Shown here piece after piece: positions 51,394 through 59,877 of a DNA stretch of 64,000 nucleotides (positions are counted from its first letter, which is position 1; each line of letters opens with the position of its first letter). Below the pieces are notes generated by a model. It made no database searches. It had not been told where the DNA came from and worked only from the letters and a program-made list of their open reading frames with translations. A program made the position numbers and the translations under genes. Origin of the DNA: Vibrio ishigakensis (lineage in GTDB: Bacteria > Pseudomonadota > Gammaproteobacteria > Enterobacterales > Vibrionaceae). Where the stretch lies: contig NZ_AP024881.1 of NCBI RefSeq assembly GCF_024347675.1, positions 2,480,001-2,544,000 of the forward strand. Reading direction: 5' to 3'.

Positions 51394-52594
51394 ATCTTGC
51401 CAATTTAGGCAGGTCGCCTTTGAGACCCAGAGCTCGATGCATCACCTCGTTCTTAAATCCGGGTAGACTGCCTGCTAGGTTCATGCCCATACCACGCACC
51501 AGTTTTTTCACTGGATCGTCCCCACTGAACAACTCTTTGAATACCTGCATAGCAGAGATCATTTTTACAGCTTCAGCTTTACGCCAACGTTCATAGTGTC
51601 TTAGGTTAAGGTAATCGCCTATATCCCTGCCCGAATCCCAAAGTTTCTGTAGCTCTTCAGCAAGGCTAGCGGCATCCAACATGCCTAGGTTTACACCTTG
51701 CCCCGCAAGCGGGTGGATAGTATGTGCTGCATCCCCCACCAAAGCGATACGTGAGCGAGCAAAGTCTCTTGCATAACGCATTCGAAGCGGGATCCCCTGA
51801 CGCTCTGAGATACTTTGAACTCGACCGAGTTGAAGGTCAAAATCTACTACCAAGGGTTTAATGAAATCTTCTTCAGAAAGGTTGAGTAACTCGGTCGCTC
51901 TATCTGTCTGCTGAGACCATACGATAGAGCACAATTTGTCATCGTCGAGAGGTAGGAAAGCCAGCGGGCCGTGTTTAGTAAATACTTGGCGCGCAGTATG
52001 CTGATGTGGCTCTTCCATCTCAACATTGCATACTATCGCGGTGTGGTCATAATCCCACTCTGTTAGAGGAATATCCTGTTGCTGCCTCACCCAAGAGTTA
52101 GCGCCATCTGCGGCAACCACAAGTTTTGCCGTCAGATTCTGACCATTGTCGAGAGTTAGCCATGCCTCTCGCTCACCTACTGCCAAGCTTTGACAGCGAT
52201 TAGGACGATAAAAGGTCACGTTTGGCATCTGCTCAACCTGCTTTAGAAGGCCTGATGCGATAATCTGATTTTCAACGATATAGCCTAGGTTATCTTGAAG
52301 CACATCATTGGCAGTGAATTCAATCTTGGCGAAGCTATCCTTCTCCCACACCTGCATCTGATTGTAAGGAGTGCACCTGTGCTGGGCGATATTATCCCAA
52401 GCACCTAAGCGCTCTAGAATACGCTCACTGGCACGACTCAATGCAGAGACGCGAGAAGCCGGCTCATCACTGATCTCTTTGGTTTCTGCCCCTTCGATGA
52501 TTGCGATACGCATATCCGTATCCTTCAGTGCCAGCGCCAAAGTAAGCCCGACCATACCCCCGCCAACAATGGCTAAGTCCACGTTCTTAATCAT
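51392..52594 (-). CDS. ubiI: Ubiquinone-pathway FAD monooxygenase UbiI (VisC)
   Basis: 400 residues. FAD-binding AIVGGGMVGLTLALAL at the N-terminus, DGANSWVR and GDAAHTIHPLAGQGVNLG in the C-terminal half. It is the C5-hydroxylase of 2-octaprenylphenol. Start codon ATG at 52594, 1 bp after the ubiH stop, so the pair is translationally coupled. It ends in a terminator shared with ytfK. Confidence 0.93.
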   Translation of the reverse strand: MIKNVDLAIVGGGMVGLTLALALKDTDMRIAIIEGAETKEISDEPASRVSALSRASERILERLGAWDNIAQHRCTPYNQMQVWEKDSFAKIEFTANDVLQDNLGYIVENQIIASGLLKQVEQMPNVTFYRPNRCQSLAVGEREAWLTLDNGQNLTAKLVVAADGANSWVRQQQDIPLTEWDYDHTAIVCNVEMEEPHQHTARQVFTKHGPLAFLPLDDDKLCSIVWSQQTDRATELLNLSEEDFIKPLVVDFDLQLGRVQSISERQGIPLRMRYARDFARSRIALVGDAAHTIHPLAGQGVNLGMLDAASLAEELQKLWDSGRDIGDYLNLRHYERWRKAEAVKMISAMQVFKELFSGDDPVKKLVRGMGMNLAGSLPGFKNEVMHRALGLKGDLPKLAR

Positions 52595-52595
52595 A

Positions 52596-53759
52596 CTAAT
52601 TCTTTACCAATCCTAAACTTCTGTTGGTTATCCATGCTTGCACCGGTGTCAGGGTATCGAAGGCCATTAGGCCTAGATTTCGTCCAACTACTGTTGGCGC
52701 CCAATTATTTGAGAAAAGGCGAACCAGCCCAGTGGTCATACCCACGGTTGCATTCCTGTCATCTTCTCTTGCACTGCGGTATTCAGAGAGACACCGGTAG
52801 CTCCCTACATCGGTAGATTGAGCAATAACCTCTGTTAACGTGGCGACATCTCGAATACCTAGATTGAAACCTTGCCCTGCGATTGGGTGCAGGGTTTGTG
52901 CGGCGTTGCCGACAAAGGCAATTCTATGATGGATAGTACGCTCGCGAGTATACAAAGAGAGCGGATAAGAAAATCTTGAACCTACCTTAACCAGTTTACC
53001 CAAACGCCAACCAAAGGCTTGTTGCAACTGCGCTAAGAAGGTTTCGTCATCCCATTGTGTAGCTTGTGCAAGCTGAGCGTCATCCAGACACCACACCAAC
53101 GACATACGTTGCTGTGTCATAGGTAGCAAGGCCAGTGGGCCATTCTCAGTAAAACGCTCGAATGCCTGACCTTGATGAGGCTCCGCAAGTTCAATATTCG
53201 CTATCAGCGCATTCTGACCCAGCTCTTCAATTTGATTCGGTATTTTAAGGAGTTCAGCCACCTTAGAACGAGTGCCATCAGCTGCAACCAGAAGCTCAGC
53301 CTCGAGCGTCTCACCACTACTAAGACCAACCTCAACCTTGTCCTGAAACTGGGTCACCGACGCTACGCTATCGGGACAAAACAAGGTGATTTCAGGCTCA
53401 TTTTCAAGCAACTGAAAATAGCTTTGGCCTACCTTTTCAAGCTCTACGACGGAGCCTAAATAAGGCTTATTCATCGCATCGGCTTCGAAACCGGTTTGGC
53501 CGAAGTGTCCTTTATCAGAGACATGAATGGTGCGTATTGGACTCGCTTGCTCTTCAAGCGCATCCCAGAGTTGGAAGCGCTTTAACAGCTCTATGGTGCC
53601 ATATGAGAGTGCGATGGAGCGGGCATCGAACCCAGGGTGTTCCTTGCTTGGCCTGTGTGGGTCGACCACAGCTACCTTTTTACCTGCAAGTCTAGTTAGA
53701 GCGAGAGCAAGTGTTGCTCCGCTCATCGCTGCTCCAGAAATTACTACATCGAAGCGCAC
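52596..53759 (-). CDS. ubiH: 2-octaprenyl-6-methoxyphenyl hydroxylase UbiH
   Basis: 387 residues. FAD motifs VISGAAMSGATLALAL, ADGTRSKV and GNAAQTLHPIAGQGFNLGIRD. It hydroxylates the quinone ring at C1 in ubiquinone synthesis. GTG start at 53759 with AAGGA 6 nt upstream. It follows ygfB directly (8 bp). In E. coli pepP lies between them; here it does not. Confidence 0.93.
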   Translation of the reverse strand: MRFDVVISGAAMSGATLALALTRLAGKKVAVVDPHRPSKEHPGFDARSIALSYGTIELLKRFQLWDALEEQASPIRTIHVSDKGHFGQTGFEADAMNKPYLGSVVELEKVGQSYFQLLENEPEITLFCPDSVASVTQFQDKVEVGLSSGETLEAELLVAADGTRSKVAELLKIPNQIEELGQNALIANIELAEPHQGQAFERFTENGPLALLPMTQQRMSLVWCLDDAQLAQATQWDDETFLAQLQQAFGWRLGKLVKVGSRFSYPLSLYTRERTIHHRIAFVGNAAQTLHPIAGQGFNLGIRDVATLTEVIAQSTDVGSYRCLSEYRSAREDDRNATVGMTTGLVRLFSNNWAPTVVGRNLGLMAFDTLTPVQAWITNRSLGLVKN

Positions 53760-53767
53760 GGATATCC

Positions 53768-54334
53768 TTAATGAATAGTTTTAGATTCTGTTTCTGCTGG
53801 CTTTTGTCCTAAGTCAGCATGAATGGTCAGCACGCATACCTTCACGTGCTCAATCACTTGCTCAAGAAGCAGAGCTTGCTCTTGAAGATCATCCTCAGGG
53901 TCAATCTCAAGCTTAGAAATCTCTAGCAAATCCTCAAGAGCCTCTTGGGCTTGCTCACTTGCTTTATCTACTTTCGCACCAATCAAACCAAGCCCTGATG
54001 CAAAGTGACTCACCCATTCACTCAGAGCTTCAGCATAAGCGACTAACTCATCGTCTTCTGGAAGCAAAAGACTCAATTCAAAGCCTTGGTCATTTAGTTC
54101 TTCCTGAGTCGCCTTGAGTGCTAACTCAGCAGCAGCAAGGCTTGCCATTGGCCAACCTTGACCATCATTAGTGTAATCAAAAATAAGTGGTTGCCAGCCG
54201 TCACTATCTGTCTGTAAGCCACCACTTAGCATTCCCACCAACAAACCGTGCATTTCAGCTGGCGACACAGATAGGCCTGAGCTCGCAAATTGGTCTGCAG
54301 TTGACTGATATTGAGGGAGTTTAGTTTGGCTCAT
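53768..54334 (-). CDS. ygfB: YgfB/UPF0149-family protein
   Basis: 188 residues, acidic. The family core GLSVSPAEMHGLLVGMLSGG and FASGLGLIG region are present. Its role is poorly understood. It starts divergently from zapA across 241 bp and leads the ygfB-ubiH-ubiI unit. Confidence 0.9.
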   Translation of the reverse strand: MSQTKLPQYQSTADQFASSGLSVSPAEMHGLLVGMLSGGLQTDSDGWQPLIFDYTNDGQGWPMASLAAAELALKATQEELNDQGFELSLLLPEDDELVAYAEALSEWVSHFASGLGLIGAKVDKASEQAQEALEDLLEISKLEIDPEDDLQEQALLLEQVIEHVKVCVLTIHADLGQKPAETESKTIH

Positions 54335-54575
54335 AGTTAAATCTCGACGATAATGTTTAAGGTTATAGTAACACTAGCTATAGACCGATACATCGCAAAA
54401 AAGCATCAGGTTGCGGTTTTGCGAAGCAGATTTCACCAACCTTTGTGTAAATAGGACGCAGACGTCTCGCCACAGGGCGGAAAAGCTTGAATCTTAAAAT
54501 GGGTTTTTCTATAGTTTCTTTCCTGTAGGTGCACCGGACGCACATGCTTACTTAAGCCATCACGAGTTATCGAAC

Positions 54576-54878
54576 ATGAGCAGCCAAGCAGTAGAAATTG
54601 AAATTTTAGGTAAAGTTACCCGAGTAAATTGCCCCGCTGGGAAGGAAGACGCACTGCGTCAAGCCGCCCGCGACCTTGATCGTCGTATCAAAGAAATGGC
54701 AGACAAAACTAAGGTAGCCAATACCGAAAAATTGATGACTATCGCCGCTTTGAACGTATGTTATGAACTCTTGGAACGGCAAATTGACGAGCAACAACAA
54801 AGCGACATCGAACAGCGTCTCGAGCTATTGGATGGAAAGCTAGAACAAGCGTTGCAAGATAAAAGTCAAATAGCATAA
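54576..54878 (+). CDS. zapA: Cell division protein ZapA
   Basis: 100 residues. Globular head VEIEILGKVTRVNCPAGKEDALRQAARDLDRRI followed by a C-terminal coiled coil (~45-95) that tetramerises. ZapA bundles FtsZ filaments. The zapA-6S RNA-fau order is conserved in gammaproteobacteria. Confidence 0.96.
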   Translation: MSSQAVEIEILGKVTRVNCPAGKEDALRQAARDLDRRIKEMADKTKVANTEKLMTIAALNVCYELLERQIDEQQQSDIEQRLELLDGKLEQALQDKSQIA

Positions 54879-54884
54879 GATTAG

Positions 54885-55070
54885 ATTTACCCTGGGGTGT
54901 GCGTCAGCAGGATTTAAGTCCCTGAGCCGATAAGCAATCCTTAAGGGTTAGTACTTGGTAGCTATTGAGCAAGCTCGACTCGTATCGAGAAGCCTACGGT
55001 CATCATTGCTGATCCGCCTTGAACCAGCTGGTTCAAGGGCCACAATCCTCAACGGCACTCTGGGGTACCC
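54885..55070 (+). ncRNA. ssrS: 6S RNA (ssrS)
   Basis: The ~186-nt region has the E. coli 6S hallmarks: CCCTGAGCCGATA, the GAGCAAGCTCG / CGAGAAGCCT arm and CCTTGAACCAGCTGGTTCAAGGG. The closing stem pairs TACCCTGGGGTG (54888-54899) with CACTCTGGGGTA (55056-55067). 6S RNA mimics an open promoter and sequesters sigma-70 holoenzyme in stationary phase. It lies between zapA and fau as in E. coli. Exact ends are estimated from the stem. Confidence 0.95.
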
Positions 55071-55072
55071 TT

Positions 55073-55657
55073 ATGATTTCCTCTTCTCGTCAACAAATCC
55101 GACAGCAGATGCGCTCCATACGCAACACTCTTTCATCATCATTTATCGACCAAGCTAGCCTTAATCTAAAAACTCACATTGCGCAGTTAACTGAGCTTAA
55201 ATCCGTTAAGAAAGTTGCCCTGTACCTGGCTAACGATGGTGAGCTAAACCCTATGCCGAGTATCAAATGGCTGTGGCAACAAGGCATCGACGTTTATGTT
55301 CCCGTTCTGCATCCCTTCTCTAAGGGACATTTATTGTTTCTCCATTTCACTGCAAGTACAGAACTGGTTACCAACAAGTATGGGATCTCAGAACCCAGAC
55401 TCGACATGCAAAATATCTGCCCTGTGAGTGAGTTGGATATCATTTTCACTCCATTGGTTGCCTTTGATGATCTTGGGCATCGTTTAGGTATGGGCGGTGG
55501 CTACTATGACCGAACACTAGCGCCATTTCAGACCAATCATAAACCGCTAGCCATAGGACTCGCTTTCGACCAGCAAAAGATAGACAAGGTACCGATAGAG
55601 AGCTGGGATATGCCACTGCAGAAGATCGTTACCCCAAGCCAAATCTGGCAGTGGTAA
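55073..55657 (+). CDS. fau: 5-formyltetrahydrofolate cyclo-ligase (Fau/YgfA)
   Basis: 194 residues from the ATG at 55073. Motif LGMGGGYYDRTL and FTPLVAFDDLGHRLGMGGG are the family core. It converts 5-formyl-THF to 5,10-methenyl-THF and is genetically tied to 6S RNA. The ATG is 3 nt beyond the 6S end; a start at 55109 (MRSIRNTLSSS) would align with the E. coli N-terminus but has no Shine-Dalgarno. No independent promoter is evident. Confidence 0.92.
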   Translation: MISSSRQQIRQQMRSIRNTLSSSFIDQASLNLKTHIAQLTELKSVKKVALYLANDGELNPMPSIKWLWQQGIDVYVPVLHPFSKGHLLFLHFTASTELVTNKYGISEPRLDMQNICPVSELDIIFTPLVAFDDLGHRLGMGGGYYDRTLAPFQTNHKPLAIGLAFDQQKIDKVPIESWDMPLQKIVTPSQIWQW

Positions 55658-55758
55658 AGGTCGAGAAAATTGAAGACGAAAACGATTAACAGGTGTCATC
55701 TATACTGCATCTGTATATAATCGCGACGTCTTTCCCCCTTACTCTCGGAGAACTAAAA

Positions 55759-56415
55759 ATGACCCAAGACGAAATGAAAAAAGAAGCTGGTTGGGCAGCA
55801 CTTAAATATGTTGAAGCTGGATCTATTGTTGGTGTTGGTACAGGTTCTACCGTAAATCACTTTATTGATGCATTGGGCACCATGAGTGACAAAATTAAAG
55901 GGGCAGTTTCTAGCTCAGTAGCCTCTACTGAGAAACTAGAAGCACTAGGTATTCAGGTTTTCGACTGCAATGATGTTGCAGGTCTTGATGTTTATGTTGA
56001 TGGCGCAGATGAAATCAACCCAGCTCGTGAGATGATCAAAGGTGGCGGTGCTGCTCTTACTCGCGAAAAAATCGTAGCGGCTATCTCTGACAAGTTTGTA
56101 TGTATCGTTGATGGCACCAAAGGCGTTGACGTTCTTGGTGAATTCCCACTTCCAGTAGAAGTTATCCCAATGGCACGTTCATACGTGGCACGTGAGCTAG
56201 TGAAGCTTGGCGGTGATCCTGTGTATCGTGAAGGCGTTATTACCGACAACGGCAACGTTATCCTCGATGTACACGGTATGGCTATCGAGAACCCTAAGCA
56301 GCTTGAAGATCAAATCAACGCTCTTCCTGGCGTAGTAACCGTAGGTCTATTCGCACACCGTGGTGCTGACGTGGTAATCACAGGTACTCCTGAAGGCGCA
56401 AAAGTCGAAGAGTAA
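55759..56415 (+). CDS. rpiA: Ribose-5-phosphate isomerase A RpiA
   Basis: 218 residues from the ATG at 55759, with GGAG 8 nt upstream; a longer frame to 55693 is unsupported. [14 protein letters not shown] phosphate loop, [24 protein letters not shown] and [17 protein letters not shown]. It interconverts ribose- and ribulose-5-phosphate. The rpiA-serA pair is conserved in gammaproteobacteria. Confidence 0.98.
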   Translation: MTQDEMKKEAGWAALKYVEAGSIVGVGTGSTVNHFIDALGTMSDKIKGAVSSSVASTEKLEALGIQVFDCNDVAGLDVYVDGADEINPAREMIKGGGAALTREKIVAAISDKFVCIVDGTKGVDVLGEFPLPVEVIPMARSYVARELVKLGGDPVYREGVITDNGNVILDVHGMAIENPKQLEDQINALPGVVTVGLFAHRGADVVITGTPEGAKVEE

Positions 56416-56450
56416 AGAATAAGCAATTCTAAAAAATTGTTAAAAAATTA

Positions 56451-56489
56451 CAGCGATGGGCCCTAAAATGGGTCCATCGCTTTTTTTTA
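56451..56489 (+). terminator. rpiA terminator
   Basis: GCGATGGGCCC/GGGTCCATCGC (56453-56463 and 56470-56480) with a single internal mismatch, followed by TTTTTTTT. Confidence 0.9.
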
Positions 56490-56602
56490 AGTAATTTTCT
56501 TACCCATGACTTAGTTTTTTTGTTAACTTAATCATAAACCGTCACAGGTAAACGATTGCTTTTTTGTAACTTCTTCGATCTATACGTTAAGGAACGACTA
56601 TC

Positions 56603-57832
56603 ATGACCAGAGTCTCGCTTCATAAAGATAAAATCAAAATCTTACTCTTGGAAGGACTACACCCTTCTTCAGTAGAGGTACTAGAAAGCGCTGGTTACTC
56701 CAACATCGAATATCTTAAAGGCTCTCTATCGGAAGAAGAGTTAATTGAAGCTATCAAAGATGTTCACTTTATCGGTATCCGCTCTCGCACCAACCTTAAT
56801 GAACGTGTACTTGCAGCAGCCAACAAGCTAGTTGCTATCGGCTGCTTCTGTATTGGTACTAACCAAGTCGACCTAAATGCCGCCGCAGCTAGAGGTGTGC
56901 CTGTATTCAATGCACCTTTCTCTAACACCCGCAGTGTGGCTGAGCTAGTGCTAGGCCAAATCCTGCTGCTACTTCGCGGTATCCCAGAGAAGAACGCCCT
57001 TGCCCACCGTGGTATCTGGAAGAAGAGTGCCGATCACTCTTACGAAGCACGTGGTAAGCGCCTTGGTATTATCGGCTACGGCCATATCGGTACTCAGCTA
57101 GGCATCATCGCTGAAAACCTAGGTATGCGCGTATATTTCTACGATATCGAGAATAAGCTATCGCTTGGTAACGCTACTCAGATCCCGACCATGGCAGAGC
57201 TACTAAACAAGTGTGATGTGATCAGCTTGCACGTACCAGAAACTGCAGGAACCAAGAACATGATGGGCGCCGAAGAGTTTGCCATGATGAAACCGGGTTC
57301 AATCTTCATTAATGCTGCTCGTGGCACTGTAGTGGATATTCCAGCGCTATGTGACACATTAGAAGCGGGTCACCTTGCTGGTGCGGCTATCGACGTATTC
57401 CCTGTTGAGCCTAAGACCAATGCAGATACCTTCGAGTCGCCACTGACCAAGTTCGACAACGTTATCTTGACTCCTCACGTGGGCGGTTCAACCCAAGAGG
57501 CACAAGAGAACATCGGTCTTGAGGTTGCGGGTAAGCTGGCTAAGTACTCTGATAACGGCTCTACACTCTCGAGCGTTAACTTCCCTGAGGTATCTCTACC
57601 GCAGCACAGTGGTACATCTCGCTTGCTTCACATTCACGAGAACCGTCCTGGTATCCTAACCCAGATCAACACCATCTTCGCATCAGCGGATATCAACATC
57701 GCAGGTCAGTACCTACAGACTAAAGGCGATATGGGTTATGTAGTTATCGACGTAGAAGCGGCTCGCTCAGAAGAAGCGCTAGCCAAACTTAAGGAGATCG
57801 ACGGTACCGTTCGAGCTCGTCTGCTTCACTAA
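56603..57832 (+). CDS. serA: D-3-phosphoglycerate dehydrogenase SerA
   Basis: 409 residues. NAD-binding GIIGYGHIGTQLGIIAENLG, catalytic NAARGTVVD and LTPHVGGSTQEAQENI, and a C-terminal ACT domain (~335-409) for serine feedback (HIHENRPGILTQIN). First step of serine synthesis. AAGGAAC lies 9 nt before the ATG. An IS3-family element lies immediately beyond its TAA stop; the stop codon overlaps the target duplication and the reading frame is unchanged. Confidence 0.99.
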   Translation: MTRVSLHKDKIKILLLEGLHPSSVEVLESAGYSNIEYLKGSLSEEELIEAIKDVHFIGIRSRTNLNERVLAAANKLVAIGCFCIGTNQVDLNAAAARGVPVFNAPFSNTRSVAELVLGQILLLLRGIPEKNALAHRGIWKKSADHSYEARGKRLGIIGYGHIGTQLGIIAENLGMRVYFYDIENKLSLGNATQIPTMAELLNKCDVISLHVPETAGTKNMMGAEEFAMMKPGSIFINAARGTVVDIPALCDTLEAGHLAGAAIDVFPVEPKTNADTFESPLTKFDNVILTPHVGGSTQEAQENIGLEVAGKLAKYSDNGSTLSSVNFPEVSLPQHSGTSRLLHIHENRPGILTQINTIFASADINIAGQYLQTKGDMGYVVIDVEAARSEEALAKLKEIDGTVRARLLH

Positions 57833-57864
57833 TTGTCTCGTCCTAAAATACGTTGACAGTTTTC

Positions 57865-58593
57865 TTAAGCCAACAGCATTAGCTGTTGGCTTTTTTCATG
57901 TACCTCATTTGGTGTCTTCATCCCTAAGCTGAGGTGTGGCCTGATGCTGTTGTAGGTAGCTACGGATTCACTGATTAGCTTGTTTAACTCAGTTATATTC
58001 TGACAAGTTTCCAGTAAGAACTCCTGTTTAAGTATGCCATTTATCCTCTCCGCCAGTGCGTTTTGGTAGCAGTCGTATCCATCCGTCATTGAAGCCAGCA
58101 TGTTGCCAATCTTCAGGCGCTCTTGATAAAGACCTGAGCAGTACTGAAGCCCACGATCAGAATGATGGATGCATGGACTGTGGTATTGGCGTTTATTTAT
58201 CGCCATGTCTAGCGCCTTTACTACGTCCGTCGTTTTCATCTCGTTACTGAGCTCGTATCCCATTATTTTTCTGCTAAAAGCATCTGTGACTAACGACAGA
58301 TAGTGGGTTCCCTCGCGCGACTGAACATAAGTAATGTCACTGACCAGTACCTGCTCAGGCCGACAAGGAACAAAGTCCTTCAGTCGATTAGGATGCTTCT
58401 TCATCCAATGTTTACTATTGGTTGTCTTTGTATAACTGCGCTTGGGCCGAACGAGTAACAACTCTTGTCTTAAGTAGTCGAAGAATGCGTCTCGACCAAG
58501 CTTGATACCTTGAGCGATAAACTTCGGTTTAAGTAAAAAGTACAGCTTTCTTGTTCCTAAACGAGGCATATAGCGCCTAAGTTCAAGCACCAT
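57865..58593 (-). CDS. IS3-family transposase orfB (integrase core, likely disrupted N-terminus)
   Basis: 242 residues from the first ATG. The rve integrase core carries the DDE set: VSDITYV, HSDRGLQYCS and NALAERINGILKQ, with the family D-35-E spacing. The frame is -1 relative to orfA and upstream stays open back to a TGA at 58669-58671. Before it, in the same frame, SVSLSRLCRLL and, after it, FTRQSVYQREKR match the helix-turn-helix found at the orfB N-terminus in relatives, so the TGA replaces what should be a Gly (GGA). A normal orfA-orfB fusion would end there. The final codons form one arm of the terminator. Confidence 0.85.
   Translation of the reverse strand: MVLELRRYMPRLGTRKLYFLLKPKFIAQGIKLGRDAFFDYLRQELLLVRPKRSYTKTTNSKHWMKKHPNRLKDFVPCRPEQVLVSDITYVQSREGTHYLSLVTDAFSRKIMGYELSNEMKTTDVVKALDMAINKRQYHSPCIHHSDRGLQYCSGLYQERLKIGNMLASMTDGYDCYQNALAERINGILKQEFLLETCQNITELNKLISESVATYNSIRPHLSLGMKTPNEVHEKSQQLMLLA
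57866..57897 (+). terminator. IS-internal terminator facing serA
   Basis: AGCCAACAGC/GCTGTTGGCT with an ATTA loop is followed by TTTTTTC on the plus strand. It lies 35 bp inside the left end of the IS and would stop transcription coming from serA. Confidence 0.8.
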
Positions 58594-58697
58594 TTGCCGG
58601 ACAGACTCAAGCTCAGCCTGACGTACAGCCTCCCGTTTTTCACGTTGATAAACACTTTGCCTAGTGAATCAAAGTAGTCGACATAGCCGACTTAAAC

Positions 58698-59102
58698 TTA
58701 CGCTTTTCTCTTTTTGAACGCTTCTGGCCCCTTGTCTATATACTTTTTTCTGAGGCCGGTCCCATACTCTGCATCAAGAATATCTATCACTTCGTTATAG
58801 AAAAGAGTTTTTAGACGTTCATCTTCAAGTTCTTTCTCGAGACGCTTTATCTTTTGAGCAGGAGACTCTTTTGTCTTAGCGGTTTTATGCATGGCTGTTC
58901 TCCTTGGGTTTCGCGTCCAATCCATCTGACCGTGCTTTCTGAGCCAGGTTAGAACTGTCGAACGGCCTTGGATACCATAGATAGCTTGGGCTTGTTTATA
59001 GGTCATATCGCCTCTTTCAACAGCGGCAACGACCTGTAATTTAAAGCCTAGTGTGTAATCGCACTGAGTGCGCTTAATGTAGGGTCTGTTTGAAGTAGTC
59101 AT
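58698..59102 (-). CDS. IS3-family transposase orfA
   Basis: 134 residues. Helix-turn-helix DNA-binding part (YTLGFKLQVVAAVERGDMTYKQAQAIYGI, STVLTWLRKHG) and a C-terminal leucine-zipper-like segment (KIKRLEKELEDERLKTLFYNEVID). Start at 59102 with GAGGA 7 nt upstream. In IS3 elements, orfA and orfB are joined by -1 frameshifting. A-rich slip sites (AAAAAG, AGAAAAG) lie just before its stop. Confidence 0.88.
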   Translation of the reverse strand: MTTSNRPYIKRTQCDYTLGFKLQVVAAVERGDMTYKQAQAIYGIQGRSTVLTWLRKHGQMDWTRNPRRTAMHKTAKTKESPAQKIKRLEKELEDERLKTLFYNEVIDILDAEYGTGLRKKYIDKGPEAFKKRKA

Positions 59103-59149
59103 AATTCGTCCTCAATGTGTAAACACATTTCAGGACGGGACAAATCACA

Positions 59150-59183
59150 GAAAAAAGCCCTTCGATATCGAAGGGCTTTTTCG
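59150..59183. terminator. Terminator between the IS and yggE (original serA/yggE terminator)
   Basis: AAAAAGCCCTTCGAT/ATCGAAGGGCTTTTT is a perfect 30-bp palindrome (59152-59181). It acts on the minus strand for yggE. It also fits the original convergent serA terminator, now separated from serA by the IS. Confidence 0.9.
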
Positions 59184-59184
59184 T

Positions 59185-59877
59185 TTAATCCAGTTTATAC
59201 ACCACGCTTACTCTATCGCGGATAGTGATGGTGGAATCTACATAACCAGAAGACTCTTTCGCTTCATCCATGCTCATAGCGCGCATCACAGGCGATGCCG
59301 ATGAAGACTGATATTGGATCTGCCATACATTTCCAAGGTCTTCGCCAAAGTCTTGCGCTAATGCCTTAGCTTTAGCCTGAGCATCCTTCACAGCAGCTTG
59401 CCGTGCTTTGGATTGGTACATGTCTGCATCTTGAACACCCAAGCGTACGCTATCCACACGATTCACTCCTGCTTTTAAAGATGCCTCTAAAACCTTAGGC
59501 AAAATAGCTAGGTTGGTTATCTCCACATTGATTCTGCGATTTGCTCTATAGCCCTTGGTTTCAGGTGTACCATTCTTTGGATAGTGGATCTGAGGGGCAA
59601 TATTAAGATTGCCGGATTGGATGCTAGCCTCGCTGATGCCCAAGTCGTTTAGTGCCTTTCTAAGCTGAGCAACAACCTTATCCGCCTGCTGTTTGGCACT
59701 CTCAGCGCTCTCATCGTTGATAACCACCTGCAGCGCAACGTCAGCCTTATCTGGAGTCGCGGTAACCTCGCCCTGACCTGTCGTTATCAGATGCGGAAAA
59801 TCAAAGCTCTGAGCCTGTGCCATCTGCAACGGCAAACAAGCCATACCACCCAACAACAACGTTTTTATCCACTTCAT
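59185..59877 (-). CDS. yggE: SIMPL-domain periplasmic protein (YggE-like, oxidative-stress defence)
   Basis: 230 residues from the ATG at 59877 with GAGG 5 nt upstream; a GTG at 59883 is less likely. A signal peptide (LLLGGMACLPLQMAQAQS) places it in the periplasm. The SIMPL domain has ITTGQGEVTATPDKADVALQV and NINVEITNLA-type strands. E. coli YggE is linked to reduced intracellular oxidative stress. It lies next to mscS, as in E. coli. Confidence 0.88.
   Translation of the reverse strand: MKWIKTLLLGGMACLPLQMAQAQSFDFPHLITTGQGEVTATPDKADVALQVVINDESAESAKQQADKVVAQLRKALNDLGISEASIQSGNLNIAPQIHYPKNGTPETKGYRANRRINVEITNLAILPKVLEASLKAGVNRVDSVRLGVQDADMYQSKARQAAVKDAQAKAKALAQDFGEDLGNVWQIQYQSSSASPVMRAMSMDEAKESSGYVDSTITIRDRVSVVYKLD

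Larger units (their letters stand above)
57834..59142 (-). mobile_element. Complete IS3-family insertion sequence (1309 bp)
   Basis: The ends are inverted repeats: TGTCTCGTCCTAAAAT at 57834 and, read inward from 59142, TGTCCCGTCCTGAAAT; matches continue through GTT.ACA over 25 nt (20 of the first 25 identical). Both flanks carry AAT (57831-57833 and 59143-59145), a 3-bp target duplication. Inside are orfA (58698-59102) and orfB (57865 leftward) on the minus strand. The 5'-TG...CA-3' termini and 3-bp duplication suit IS3. Confidence 0.93.

Noticed and set aside
58669..58671. TGA in orfB as a recoded selenocysteine
   Set aside because: No selenocysteine hairpin can be argued, the transposase family has none, and a mutated glycine codon explains it better.
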